This document shows, in pieces, positions 1 to 8,018 of a stretch of DNA of 64,000 nt. The DNA lies in assembly GCF_900451095.1 (NCBI RefSeq), contig NZ_UGHV01000001.1:1-64000 (forward strand), given 5' to 3'. Made by a program: the position numbers and the translations under genes. Within the stretch, counting starts at the first letter, position 1; each line of letters starts with the position of its first letter. Source of the DNA: Helicobacter canis. Lineage in GTDB: Bacteria; Campylobacterota; Campylobacteria; Campylobacterales; Helicobacteraceae. The notes under the pieces were generated by a model. That model saw only the letters and a program-made list of their open reading frames with translations, did no database searches and was not told where the DNA came from.

Positions 1-159
1 TGCTTCGGTCGCTTCGCTCCCTCGCAATGACTGCTGAGGGTTGTCATCGCGAGCGGATTTATCCGCGTGGTGATCCATAGCCGCTGTGCTAGAATCCACT
101 TTTTGCGCGGTGGATTCTAGGGTGTTGTGATCGATTAGGTGTTGCTTGTGCTTTTTCAT
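1..159 (-). CDS. 5' part of repeat-invaded small virion-operon gene (partial)
   Basis: The first 53 codons of the gene that is complete at 53729-54310. The ATG is at 159, preceded by a GGAGAG-type ribosome site. Nearly all of the visible part is repeat-coded peptide (VDSS, ARDD and SLRGSEATEA words). The rest of the gene lies off the left edge only because the contig starts here. Confidence 0.7.
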   Translation of the reverse strand, partial: MKKHKQHLIDHNTLESTAQKVDSSTAAMDHHADKSARDDNPQQSLRGSEATEA

Positions 160-176
160 TTGCTCTCCTTTATGTG

Positions 177-996
177 TTACTGCTTCGTATAGGGTCTTGG
201 GGTGGTGTCGCTGCTTTGGCTAGGGTTTTGTTTAGGCTGATTTTTCTGCTGCTGCTCCCACCATTTGCTGTATTGAAAGTTTTTCTGCGTGGTGGCAGCT
301 TGGGCTAGGGCGTTGTAGCGATTCCACTGCCAGATTAAAAGGGGTGGGACAGGGTATCCTTGCCTTTCCAGCTGCTCTATTTGCGTGCCTAGATTTGTCA
401 AAGCTATGCGCATTGTCTCGCCCTGTCTTTTGGCTTGCTCGCTTTGGGCTTTTAAACTCCCCGCCAGCTCCCTTTTTGATGTCTTCTACCATTGCATTTG
501 TGAGTCGCCCCCACCACTGGCCGTCTAGCGATGTTGTAAAAGTTCTGCTGTGTTAGGCTTTGGTAAGCGTGCATTGTCCTCGCTTATGGGTATTATGCCT
601 CCGCTAAAGTGATTTAGCTTCCTGCCTATCCCACTCCAAAAGCCCGCCTGCCTTCTCGGCCTAGCTCTAAAGTTTTCTCAAGATTTTCAAGGCCCTGCGA
701 GTGTTTGACTTATATCGCCCATAAGCTTGGTAACGCTTTGGGTTTTTGTGTTGGCATTGATGTTGAGATTGCCGGTGAAGGTGATGTCATTGTATTTTTT
801 TTCGCTAAATACGCGTCATAAGGGGGTTATCTCCTTTTTTTTCATCCCAATATTTTATGCCTGTGTATCCTTGGGGCGTGCCGGTAAAGTGCATAGCAAG
901 TCCTGCGCCTGCTTGCACCTCTGGGGCTAGCCCTTGCTCTCTTTGGTCTTTTTCATAGTCGATTTGCTCGATAGCATCGCTTAGATCCTTTGCCAC
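177..996 (-). pseudogene. Frameshifted copy of the 268-aa virion protein
   Basis: Collinear with the intact gene at 54328-55134. The first 63 and last 78 codons read correctly from the GTG at 996 and to the stop at 177. Between them about a dozen single-base insertions break the frame: extra bases in T, G and C runs near 446, 510-525, 645-660, 690, 795 and 820-840. The errors look technical rather than biological, because the second copy is clean and the insertions occur only near the contig end. Confidence 0.85.
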
Positions 997-1005
997 TTGC
1001 TCTCC

Positions 1006-1906
1006 TTATATGCTTAGATATATCTTTTTTATCCGCTCCGTTTAGGGTGTTTTGTGATGATGTCTTCATAGGTTTTTGCGCTTGGCATTTAGCTCTATGA
1101 TGTTTTGCTATGATCTCTTGGCTTGCAAAGCACTTTAAGCTCTGCAAGCGCAGAGCCGTCTCATAGCGTATTTTTATCACTTCATCACTTTGCATTGCTT
1201 GCAGGGCGATGTTTTTAGCCTTACTTTCTAAGCTCTCTAGGATTGACTCTTGGGATTCTAGGGTGCTAAGCAGATTATCAATGCTCTTTTTTGCGGATTC
1301 TAGGGCTTTGCTCTCTAGCTCTCTCAAATTGATTTGCGGGGTGATTTTCTCCTGCACGGCGTGGGTGATGGCGGCTAGATCTAGCGCGGCTAGGAGTTTT
1401 TGGGCGTTTTGATCTAGATAGGCTTGTAGCTTTATGCTTGCTGCAGTGCCAAAGTCGCTTATAAGTTGATCTAATGTGTCTTTATATGCTTGGGTAAGCT
1501 CTCTTGCCTTTGTCTCTAGGGCTTGTATTTTGCTATCAAGCTTAAAGCCTGCTAGGATTTGCTTTAGGGTTTGGGCTAGGTTGGTGGCATTGCGATCGCT
1601 AAAGTCTCTTGCCACTTGGCGGCTTATGCCTTCTAGATCTAGGCTTTGGCTTACCTCTTGGGCTAGGGTGTGGAGATTTTTACTAAAAAGCTCTTGCACT
1701 TGGGCGATATTTTGCGCGTTTAGATTCTGCGCGGTGGTCTCTAGCTCTTTTGTAAAAAACTCTTTCGCCTGTGTTTTTGTAGTCTCTAGGCTCTCTTGCA
1801 CAAAGGATTCTAAATGTGCTTGCACGCTTTGCTGCAGGGCTTGTAGGTCGTTTTTAGCGTTTGTGAAAGTAGTTTCAAGGGCGGAGATTTTGTCAAATAG
1901 TGTCAT
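1006..1906 (-). pseudogene. Frameshifted copy of the 298-aa coiled-coil protein
   Basis: Collinear with the intact gene at 55144-56040. The frame is correct from the ATG at 1906 down to about 1100. Single-base insertions near 1090, 1070, 1045 and 1028 then shift it, so that the apparent ORF runs on to 953 with an unrelated tail. The genuine stop is at 1006-1008. Treat it as a sequencing or assembly defect. Confidence 0.85.
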
Positions 1907-2034
1907 ACTCTTATCCTTTGTTTTTGGTTTTTCCTAGAATCCACTTTTTTATGGATTGCTTCGGTCGCTTCGCTCCCTCGCAATGACAGAAAAGGCGTTC
2001 GGTAGTTTTCCCTAAAGTCGCTCGGCGTGGGATT

Positions 2035-2125
2035 TTGGAGATAAAAATGGGGCTTTGCAAGGCGAGTCAAGGGATTTACCTTGAGTGGTAATGAGTGCAG
2101 ACTCGCCGCAGCAATCGCCATTTTT
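2035..2125. repeat. R5 palindromic repeat
   Basis: Starts with GATAAAAATGG and ends with its exact reverse complement CCATTTTTATC, an 11-bp closing stem. Inside, the left arm GGCTTTGCAAGGCGAG and right arm CTCGCCGCAGCAATC are shared with family R3, but the centre differs. A second unit is at 8019-8107. A minus-strand ORF across it, 1903-2121, is repeat read-through and not a gene. Confidence 0.8.
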
Positions 2126-2148
2126 ATCCCAAAAGCGTAGCCGTTCTA

Positions 2149-2523
2149 CTAGAATTCCGTCAAAATCTCGCTTGGGCAGAAATATGCCACTCTCACTACC
2201 ACCTCTCCGCCTGTTGGCTTTTGATCAAACTCTAGCGTTACCACGCCGCCTAGCTTTGTGCTAGTAACGACACTTGATTTGTGGTTTGCCTTTGCGCTTA
2301 GATCTAAATCATTGCCAAAGGCTTCTTTGCTATAGTCTTTGCCTACTTTAAGCCCTAGATCAAGCTTTGTAGCCGTTACTGCTGGCTCTAGCACTTCGAC
2401 ATCTATGCTCATTATCTCCGCGCCTGCTGGCAGGGCTACGGCTTCATAGGTTTTAGACTTTAGGTCTTTTAGGGTTACTTGGGCTTTGGCTAGGTAGTAG
2501 ATATTTTTGACTCGTTGTTTCAT
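2149..2523 (-). CDS. Small virion protein downstream of coat protein
   Basis: 124 residues with no membrane segment and a beta-strand-rich pattern of alternating hydrophobic residues. The start at 2523 has AAGGAG seven bases upstream. It follows the major coat gene on the same strand, separated by R3 and R1 repeats. In many tailed phages this slot holds a head decoration or stabilising protein, and that is my best guess from position and composition. I recognise no family signature. An identical copy is at 56283-56657. Confidence 0.7.
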   Translation of the reverse strand: MKQRVKNIYYLAKAQVTLKDLKSKTYEAVALPAGAEIMSIDVEVLEPAVTATKLDLGLKVGKDYSKEAFGNDLDLSAKANHKSSVVTSTKLGGVVTLEFDQKPTGGEVVVRVAYFCPSEILTEF

Positions 2524-2583
2524 TGTAAAACTCCTTGTGGTTTGGTTTGTTAGTTTTGTCTTTGCTTGGTTTTGGCGTTGGCT

Positions 2584-2815
2584 TTTGGGCTAGAATCGTG
2601 GATTGCTGCGGCTCGCTTGTGCGATAGACCACTAGTCTTATCTCCGCGCTCGCCTTGCAAAGCCCCGATTCTAGCCTCAAAATCCTGCCGCCTGCGTGCT
2701 TGGTGTAGAAAACGCGTTTTCTTGCGCTGCTCGTTTTCTGTCATCGCGAGACACTCCCCCCCTTTTTTCTGTCATCGCGAGACACTGCGCTAGCAGTGGT
2801 GTGGCGATCCATAGA
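2584..2815. repeat. R3 unit followed by R1 half-unit and R1 full unit
   Basis: Bases 2584-2700 are an R3 element (GGATTGCTGCGGCTCGC at one side, GCTCGCCTTGCAAAG at the other). At 2742 GTCATCGCGAGACACT starts an R1 unit that breaks off into a C/T run. A complete R1 unit with CACTGC/GCAGTG stem follows at 2771-2807. The minus-strand ORFs at 2453-2680 and 2550-2744 are only repeat read-through. Confidence 0.8.
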
Positions 2816-2825
2816 ATCCGCTTTT

Positions 2826-4010
2826 TTACTCTTTGGAGCTAAAAATCCCAATACACGCAAAATCCGTATCGTGGAATGGGCTTAAACTTCCGCTCTCATT
2901 GCTATCAAATCGCGCCTTGCTAACGGCAAGCAGTCGATCCACGCCTACGATAGTCTTTCTCCCAGAGTCGGCTTCATCGATGTAGAAATCCACCTTATCG
3001 CCGCCGACCATAACAAGCGCAGAAGCCCCGATCAACGCCCCGATACTTACAGGCTGACCATTAGCATAGTAGCTAGGAGGGGTTAGCTTCTTGTGGTTTT
3101 GGGGGTTGATATTTGCCATATAGTCTGTATCACTTACCTCGCTATTTGGCATACCACTTTGCAGCGGTGTCCATATACCCATATCTAGCACAGGGCAGTT
3201 ATCTATAAGCCCGATAAGCCCTGTAAAGATCCTATTTTCATCGCCGCGCACGCCTGCTGCTTTTTGCATTTCAATCCATTCAGGATCGTTTTTGAGCTGG
3301 TTGCAGGCATAGCTATCAAGTAAAATGATATAGCTATTATGCTCTAGGGATATGCCTTGCACGGAGACTAGATCGCTTTTGATAGGCTTTAGTGGATAGC
3401 ATTCCTTGCCTTTGTAGTTTATACCTGTTCTAGCCATAAAGATCGCGCGGCGCAGGGCTTGGACATTCATCACATCGCCTTTTTGGATTTTTTTAGTGGC
3501 AGTGGCGACATCTGGCTCGCTGCTAGTATCTTTAAAGTTGCTTGTTTGATCGCACACGACACAATTGGTAAAATCTGTAATAAGTGCGGATACTAGTGCC
3601 TTATCCCTGCGCAAGCGCATCCAGTCTGTCAAGCTATCGCTGGCTTCTTTGATGAAATCAATTTGCTTTAAAGCGGTGTATTTTTCAATCTCGCTTTTAA
3701 TGGCATTGGCGATCACTTTTGGATAAGTCGTTTGGCTCATAATCTCTAGTGAGTCGTAGTTGGTATCTAGATCGGCGTTGCCCTCTACTCCTGTGCCTGT
3801 CAAAGGGGCTTTAAGCCTTGGGCGGTAGGGCTGGGAGTCTTTCACGGCATAAAATCGCACGCCGCGATCCGCTCCTTTACCAAAAAAGCTTTCAAACGGG
3901 CTTTTACTCCAGCTGGCTTTTTCGATCACTCTAGCGATATTTAGCTGGACATTTGGGTCTTCTTTCCAGCCGGCAAAGTTTATGGCATTTAGTGGATTTT
4001 GGTAAGACAT
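2826..4010 (-). CDS. Major capsid (coat) protein
   Basis: 394 residues, start at 4010 with AAAGGAGTAACA before ATG. The N-terminal third (FAGWKEDPNVQLNIARVIEKA, then a segment on purified-head-like ESFFGKGADRG) and the middle DWMRLRRDKALVSAL helix resemble the N4-gp56/DUF4043 group of major capsid proteins. So does the stretch with DPEWIEMQKAAG, followed by a loop on VRGDENRIFTG and a Gly-rich end LMVGGDK-like region. Length is typical. It sits directly downstream of a scaffold-like gene (4054-4686), the usual head-gene order. The family call is from memory of motif layout; coat function itself is well supported by context. Identical copy at 56960-58144. Confidence 0.75.
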   Translation of the reverse strand: MSYQNPLNAINFAGWKEDPNVQLNIARVIEKASWSKSPFESFFGKGADRGVRFYAVKDSQPYRPRLKAPLTGTGVEGNADLDTNYDSLEIMSQTTYPKVIANAIKSEIEKYTALKQIDFIKEASDSLTDWMRLRRDKALVSALITDFTNCVVCDQTSNFKDTSSEPDVATATKKIQKGDVMNVQALRRAIFMARTGINYKGKECYPLKPIKSDLVSVQGISLEHNSYIILLDSYACNQLKNDPEWIEMQKAAGVRGDENRIFTGLIGLIDNCPVLDMGIWTPLQSGMPNSEVSDTDYMANINPQNHKKLTPPSYYANGQPVSIGALIGASALVMVGGDKVDFYIDEADSGRKTIVGVDRLLAVSKARFDSNESGSLSPFHDTDFACIGIFSSKE

Positions 4011-4053
4011 TGTTACTCCTTTATGTGTGTTTTACGCTTGCGCGCTCCGTGGG

Positions 4054-4686
4054 CTAATACCGTTCCGTAGGGAGTAGGTCGGCGTTATAGTCTAGGTTGG
4101 CACTTGGGGTGGCATTCCCAGCTATGCGGCTTGGTGGCTTCTCTCCACCTTGGCTCCCTTGTGGATTGGCATTTTGCGATAGATAGATTTGCTCTAGTTG
4201 TTTGAAAAAGTCATAAGGCTGTAATTGATCTAGCTGTGCTTTTGCCGCGTTTGGGATATAATCCTCATAAAACTGCAAAAGTGTGTTTAAATCCACGCTT
4301 GCTTCTTGCTCAAACTTCGCTCTTGCTTGATCGATCTGCCCCATAAGGGACTTTTGATTGATAGAGCCTTGCAGCTCTTGGGCTCTGGCTTGCTTGCTCG
4401 CGATATTATCTTGGTAGAATTGATTTTGCATTTGCGCTATTTTTATGAAAAACTGCTCTTTATCTTCATAAAATAAATCTTCTAGCTCTGGTGTGATAAG
4501 CTCGCTTGCGTATTTAGCAAAGTTAGCTTCTAAAGCTGCCTCGCTTTGTGCTAGCTCATTTTGCAAGGTCTCTAGCTCTTTTGTCTCTGCGCTTGTATCA
4601 AAGGGGCTAGGCTCTTGTGGTGCTTGGGCTTGCTCGGCTAGCTCTTGGCTTGGCTCTTGGGTCTCTACTAGCTCTTGTGGTTCCAT
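4054..4686 (-). CDS. Probable scaffolding protein, ends in LPTERY
   Basis: 210 residues, very rich in Glu and Gln, with an acidic N-terminus, a long helical middle (ETLQNELAQSEAALEANFAKY) and a Gly/Pro-rich tail ending DLLPTERY. Acidic, helical and immediately upstream of the coat gene is what scaffolds of podoviruses look like. I see no protease motif. The last six residues recur at the end of the protein at 48853-49266 and nearly at 21991-22188, so the tail may be a docking motif. Start 4686 has AAGGACACTT before ATG. Copy at 58188-58820. Confidence 0.6.
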   Translation of the reverse strand: MEPQELVETQEPSQELAEQAQAPQEPSPFDTSAETKELETLQNELAQSEAALEANFAKYASELITPELEDLFYEDKEQFFIKIAQMQNQFYQDNIASKQARAQELQGSINQKSLMGQIDQARAKFEQEASVDLNTLLQFYEDYIPNAAKAQLDQLQPYDFFKQLEQIYLSQNANPQGSQGGEKPPSRIAGNATPSANLDYNADLLPTERY

Positions 4687-4740
4687 AAGTGTCCTTAAGC
4701 ATTTTCTAAAAAGCGTAATATAAAAAACTTGCCCAAAAGA

Positions 4741-4754
4741 AAAAAGGGGTAAAG
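4741..4754 (+). promoter_or_regulatory. AAAAGGGGTAAA motif, left edge of divergent intergenic region
   Basis: AAAAAGGGGTAAAG, one of about ten copies of this motif in the 54-kb unit (also 4965, 21378, 22916, 29046 reverse, 29091, 29539, 43201, 47141 reverse/47166, 49331). Here it lies between the minus-strand scaffold/coat operon and the plus-strand membrane gene pair. A TATATT box for the scaffold gene lies at about 4720-4725 on the minus strand. Operator or promoter element is an inference from recurrence and position. Confidence 0.5.
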
Positions 4755-4764
4755 CTTGGGGGTA

Positions 4765-4826
4765 TCAAAGGGGCTATGTCAAAGGGGATTCTCAAAGGCA
4801 ATGTTGTGGAGAGAGTCTCTCAAAGG
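4765..4826 (+). repeat. Four phased TCAAAGG direct repeats
   Basis: TCAAAGG occurs at 4765-4771, 4779-4785, 4792-4798 and 4820-4826, that is with steps of 14, 13 and 28 (2 x 14) bp. Regular phasing in a divergent intergenic region suggests a binding array for a phage or host regulator, or an iteron set. Nothing in the sequence identifies the binding protein. Confidence 0.5.
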
Positions 4827-4934
4827 ATTTGTATGCAAGGATTTTGACTTAATCTATAAAGGAGGCTATGAAGTGTGCAGGGTGTGTGTGGGGACTGCAC
4901 GGCTGAAGTTGGCTCTCACTTAGACTCTCTCCAC
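4806..4934 (+). other. 13-bp inverted repeat closing a 103-nt loop
   Basis: GTGGAGAGAGTCT at 4806-4818 is the exact reverse complement of AGACTCTCTCCAC at 4922-4934. If transcribed rightwards it would close a large stem around a ribosome-site-plus-ATG microORF at 4868. It could be a structured leader or small RNA. No known riboswitch class is recognisable. Confidence 0.4.
4868..4906 (+). CDS. 12-residue microORF with strong ribosome site
   Basis: ATG at 4868 is preceded by AAAGGAGGCT and runs 12 codons to TGA. Two Cys are near the start (MKCAGCVWGLHG). It sits inside the large inverted repeat. It may be a leader peptide or chance. A 13-mer, AGTGTGCAGGGTG, overlapping it recurs at the start of the dCTP deaminase gene (about 43240). 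Confidence 0.25.
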   Translation: MKCAGCVWGLHG

Positions 4935-4964
4935 GCTTGTAATGCTAGCAGGTTTTAGCCCATT

Positions 4965-4990
4965 AAAAAGGGGGTAAAGTATGCTACAAT
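4965..4990 (+). promoter_or_regulatory. Promoter of the small membrane gene pair
   Basis: AAAAAGGGGGTAAAG at 4965-4979 is followed by TATGCTACAATG, with a TACAAT -10 box at 4985-4990 preceded by TGC (extended -10 type). The start codon is at 5009. The same composite, motif plus TGCTACAAT or TGCTATAAT, precedes the genes at 22974, 43250 and 49372. No -35 consensus is visible, as is common in Helicobacter. Confidence 0.6.
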
Positions 4991-5008
4991 GTGGATAAAG
5001 GAGTGTGT

Positions 5009-5245
5009 ATGCCGCGCCTTGATGGATTGAAAGAGGATTTAGGGTATTTGAAATTTTGCTTTGGTATAGTTGTTGCGACTTTTTTGGCTCTTGTTGGCTG
5101 GATCGCGACAAACTACACCGCTGCTAGTGTGTTATTGTTGGTGTGTGCTTTTGTGTCTGCTGTGATTTTTGCTGGGCTGGCTTTGTTTATCAATGCAAAA
5201 ATGAGAAAAATCATCGATGAAATTTATCAAAGCAAAAAGGAGTAG
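5009..5245 (+). CDS. Small two-helix membrane protein
   Basis: 78 residues from the ATG at 5009, chosen because AAAGGAG lies directly before it; the upstream in-frame ATG at 4991 has no ribosome site. A short charged N-terminus (MPRLDGLKEDLGYLKF) precedes two membrane segments, roughly residues 17-37 and 41-62, and a basic tail. Small proteins of this build, starting RLDxxKEDLGxLK, are common in Campylobacterota and other proteobacteria, usually as the first of a pair. The function is unknown; membrane or lysis-related is possible. It is transcribed against the surrounding phage genes from its own promoter. Copy at 59143-59379. Confidence 0.75.
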   Translation: MPRLDGLKEDLGYLKFCFGIVVATFLALVGWIATNYTAASVLLLVCAFVSAVIFAGLALFINAKMRKIIDEIYQSKKE

Positions 5246-5247
5246 CG

Positions 5248-5346
5248 ATGATGTTTATAATTTTTGGCGGGATTTTTTTGTGCTTTTGTGCGCTTGCTTG
5301 GAGTATCTATCAAGGTGTGCGCGATAGCGATAAAGCGCACAATTAA
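5248..5346 (+). CDS. 32-residue single-span membrane peptide
   Basis: ATG at 5248 lies two bases after the stop of the preceding gene, with AAAAGGAG in the end of that gene, so the two are translationally linked. Residues 3-22 are a hydrophobic helix; the tail is charged (QGVRDSDKAHN). Too short for a family call. It ends tail-to-tail with the primase gene, overlapping its stop by three bases. Copy at 59382-59480. Confidence 0.65.
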   Translation: MMFIIFGGIFLCFCALAWSIYQGVRDSDKAHN

Positions 5347-7304
5347 AACGCCTTTTGGGCGTGTATGTCTTGCTTGACTTGGGCGATTTTCTCGCTTAAT
5401 GCTAGCACTAAATGCAAATCCTTTTTTGCCCTAGCTTTGGTCTGCTCGCGGTGCAAATGTGCTAGATATAGATCGCAATAATGCTGATAAAATGCTTCGC
5501 TTTCTAGCGGTTGTGTTTGTATAAACTCTTTAAAAATGGATTCGGCTTTTTGCGATAAAGCAGGGAGTTTGTGGCTCGCGGCGTTGATAGACGCTCTAGT
5601 CTTATCTCCTTGCTCGCCACTGCACAACCCTACTTTCTCATCAAAAATCCTAGAATCCTGCGCCGTGTTTAGATTTGGGGCGTTGCTCGTTTCTCTGTCA
5701 TCGCGAGCCGACTTGTCGGCGTGGCGATCCATACTAGAATCCACTTTTTGACTTGCTAAAAATATCCGCACGCTTTTCTCTAGCTCTTTGGGTAAAAAAC
5801 TCAAATCTAATTCGCTAGCTATATACGCGCATTCCTCACTATGCAAAATACTCGCTATAAAACTACTATAATCATCGTTAGCCTGCTTTGTGGGTAGTCT
5901 ATCTTGGGTGAAATACTCTTGTGGCACGCCTGTGAGCTTGCACGCGCATTCTAAAAACGCCTGCTTATCGTAGAAGTTTTTACACGCTGCAATCGCGCCT
6001 TTTATTTCATTAAACGCGCTTGTTTTGTCTTTATTTTTATACAACCATTTTATAAAAAACTCAAAACCGTTTAAATAGTTAAAATCTAGCTTTTCTCTGG
6101 TGGATTCGGCTTTGCTCTCCCACTCTCTGTCATCGCGAGCGGTGCTTGCACCGCGTGGCGATCCATTTTTCACGCTAGAATCCGCTTTTGCGTTTTTATG
6201 GATTGCTTCGGTCGCTTCGCTCCCTCGCAATGACGGCTGGGGTTTGTCATCGCGAGCCGACTTGTCGGCGTGGCGATCCATAGCCATCAACGCTTCATTT
6301 ATATCCTTGCACAATCTCCCCTTAGAATCCTTATTTTTCAGCAGTGCTACCTTCACCCTATAAAATCCGGCTTCAAAGCACACTTTCACCGCCCTAAAGT
6401 TTGCCGCCATACCGCTCTTGTCATTATCAAAGCAAAAGATCACTTCACAATCAAGCCTAGTAAGTAGATTTAAATGCTGGATATTGAAAGCTGTCCCCCC
6501 TGTGGCTAGCGCGTGTTTATAGCCATTTTCGTGCAGCAGTATGCTATCGATATAGCCTTCGACTACAAAGGCGGCTTTTTGCGCTTGGATCGTGGCTTTG
6601 GCATTGCTGTAAAGGTAGAGTATCTGGGCTTTTTTGTAAAAGTAGCTTTCCTTGGAGTTGATATACTTTGGGGCGTTTTTGTTGAAGTTGTAGTGGGGGT
6701 GCGTGCGTGCGACAAACGCCACTACTTTATGTTGCGGGTTGCGGATTGCGATTGAGATTCTCTCACGCATAGGGATTGATATTTTGCCCTTTTCATACTC
6801 GTTAGCAAAGTTGGATTCTACTAGCTCCCCCGCGCTAAAATTTGCTAGTAAAATCTCCTTGCTTGGCACTAGCCCTATATCATATCGCTCGCATATCTCT
6901 TGCGTGATCCCCCTTGAGGCTAGATACTCTACAATCTCTCTATGCTTTTGTAGCTCGGCTTTTGCTAGCTCGTTGATTTTCTCCAGCACTTCGCTAGGAC
7001 TCTTGCCTACCTTTTGCGCCTTATCATACTCTAGGGCGATATTTGTAAGCTCGCTTAAGCGTTGCAGGGCTTCATTAAAGTCGATTTTCTCATACTCTTT
7101 TATGAAGCTTATCACATCGCCCCCCTTGCCGCAGCCAAAGCATTTATACATCCCCTTTACATCGCTTACCACAAAGCTAGGGGACTTCTCACTATGAAAG
7201 GGACAGCAGGCTATGAAGTTTGTGCCATTTTTGCGCAAAGGGATATAGCGTTCGATCACGCTTACAATGCTACTACTCTTTAATGCCTCGATATTTGTTA
7301 CCAT
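5343..7304 (-). CDS. DNA primase (CHC2 zinc finger, Toprim)
   Basis: 653 residues. A CHC2-type zinc ribbon uses Cys34, His37, Cys55 and Cys58 (PFH and CFGCGKGGD motifs). The Toprim fold shows EGYID at 249-253 and the acidic pair in FDND at 292-295. It makes RNA primers for phage replication together with the DnaB-like helicase at 8134-9312. Residues about 342-405 and 530-600 are repeat-coded insertions (R1 units read as MDRHADKSARDD and SLRGSEATEA, plus an R3 variant) placed in linkers between domains, so the protein seems to tolerate them. Its ATG lies one base after the vapC stop. Copy at 59477-61438. Confidence 0.9.
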   Translation of the reverse strand: MVTNIEALKSSSIVSVIERYIPLRKNGTNFIACCPFHSEKSPSFVVSDVKGMYKCFGCGKGGDVISFIKEYEKIDFNEALQRLSELTNIALEYDKAQKVGKSPSEVLEKINELAKAELQKHREIVEYLASRGITQEICERYDIGLVPSKEILLANFSAGELVESNFANEYEKGKISIPMRERISIAIRNPQHKVVAFVARTHPHYNFNKNAPKYINSKESYFYKKAQILYLYSNAKATIQAQKAAFVVEGYIDSILLHENGYKHALATGGTAFNIQHLNLLTRLDCEVIFCFDNDKSGMAANFRAVKVCFEAGFYRVKVALLKNKDSKGRLCKDINEALMAMDRHADKSARDDKPQPSLRGSEATEAIHKNAKADSSVKNGSPRGASTARDDREWESKAESTREKLDFNYLNGFEFFIKWLYKNKDKTSAFNEIKGAIAACKNFYDKQAFLECACKLTGVPQEYFTQDRLPTKQANDDYSSFIASILHSEECAYIASELDLSFLPKELEKSVRIFLASQKVDSSMDRHADKSARDDRETSNAPNLNTAQDSRIFDEKVGLCSGEQGDKTRASINAASHKLPALSQKAESIFKEFIQTQPLESEAFYQHYCDLYLAHLHREQTKARAKKDLHLVLALSEKIAQVKQDIHAQKAF

Positions 7305-7305
7305 A

Positions 7306-7707
7306 TCACACCCAATTTTCTAGCCTTAAGCCTACTACACGCTTAAAGTCTTTACTATCGTTGGTTATAAGCGTTAGATCATTTGCTAGCGCGGTGCTTG
7401 CTATAAGCATATCCATAGCCCCTATAAGTGCTTTTCTGCGCTCTAAATCCGCGCGGATTTTGGCATACGCTCCTGCCTCCTTGCTCCCAAACTCTAGCAC
7501 CTGCAAATGCGCTAAAAACGCGTGCAAAGCTAGCGTGTTGCTCTCTTTAAAGCGTGATTTCTCCACGCCAAAAAACAGCTCCGCCACGCTGATCGCGCTT
7601 ATGGCTATCTCGCCGAGCTCATATTTGTCAAAGTGGCTTTTTATGCGTTCTGGCTTGTTGTTTAGGATATAGATGCAAATATTTGTATCTAGCATTATTT
7701 TTGCCAT
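7306..7707 (-). CDS. vapC: VapC-type PIN-domain toxin ribonuclease
   Basis: 133 residues with the PIN-domain acidic set Asp7 (MLDTN), Glu43 (VAELFFG), Asp99 (GAMDMLIA) and Asp117 (ITNDSKDF). VapC toxins cut specific RNAs, often initiator tRNA, unless bound by their antitoxin. The start overlaps the antitoxin gene by 13 bases. The stop is one base from the primase ATG, so toxin, antitoxin and primase look like one transcript. A role in plasmid-like maintenance or in excluding other phages is inference. Copy at 61440-61841. Confidence 0.9.
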   Translation of the reverse strand: MAKIMLDTNICIYILNNKPERIKSHFDKYELGEIAISAISVAELFFGVEKSRFKESNTLALHAFLAHLQVLEFGSKEAGAYAKIRADLERRKALIGAMDMLIASTALANDLTLITNDSKDFKRVVGLRLENWV

Positions 7708-7919
7708 TCTCGCTCCTGTGCGCTCTCCTGCGTTCGCTCTAGCTTGCCTTGAAAGCTCTCCACCGCGCTAAAGAGATTTTCCCACTTTTTATCGCTTGGG
7801 GTTAGCACTATGCTTTCATTGATCTTAGCGATCTCAAACGCACAATCCTTGCTAAGATTTAGCGACTTTGGTAGGCGTATGGCTAGTGAATTGCCACTTT
7901 GAAAGACTTTTGCGGTCAT
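7695..7919 (-). CDS. vapB: VapB-type AbrB/SpoVT-fold antitoxin
   Basis: 74 residues. The N-terminal half, KVFQSGNSLAIRLPKSL, is the AbrB/MazE-like DNA-binding fold. The C-terminal half is acidic and suited to blocking the toxin. Ribosome site AAAGGAGC precedes ATG at 7919. Upstream on the minus strand an AT-rich stretch with TATATAT at about 7950 is a likely promoter, and the palindromic AT words there could be the autoregulatory operator. Copy at 61829-62053. Confidence 0.88.
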   Translation of the reverse strand: MTAKVFQSGNSLAIRLPKSLNLSKDCAFEIAKINESIVLTPSDKKWENLFSAVESFQGKLERTQESAQEREWQK

Positions 7920-7924
7920 TTTTG

Positions 7925-7975
7925 CTCCTTTAAAGTTGTTACAAATAAGTATATATAAATTTTATAAACTTTTGC
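7925..7975 (-). promoter_or_regulatory. AT-rich promoter region of vapBC-primase
   Basis: Minus-strand reading contains TTTATAAAATTTATATATAC within about 50 bp of the vapB start. This is the only strongly AT-rich gap in the neighbourhood and fits an autoregulated toxin-antitoxin promoter. The exact -10 cannot be fixed by eye. Confidence 0.45.
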
Positions 7976-8018
7976 GCGTTGGCGTTTCTCCTAGAGTTGC
8001 TCGGCGTATGATTTTTGT

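Noticed and set aside
1903..2121. 72-codon minus-strand ORF
   Set aside because: Consists of R5 and R1 repeat sequence only; no ribosome site.
2453..2744. Two overlapping ORFs (75 and 64 codons) upstream of the 124-residue gene
   Set aside because: Repeat read-through of R3; no independent evidence.
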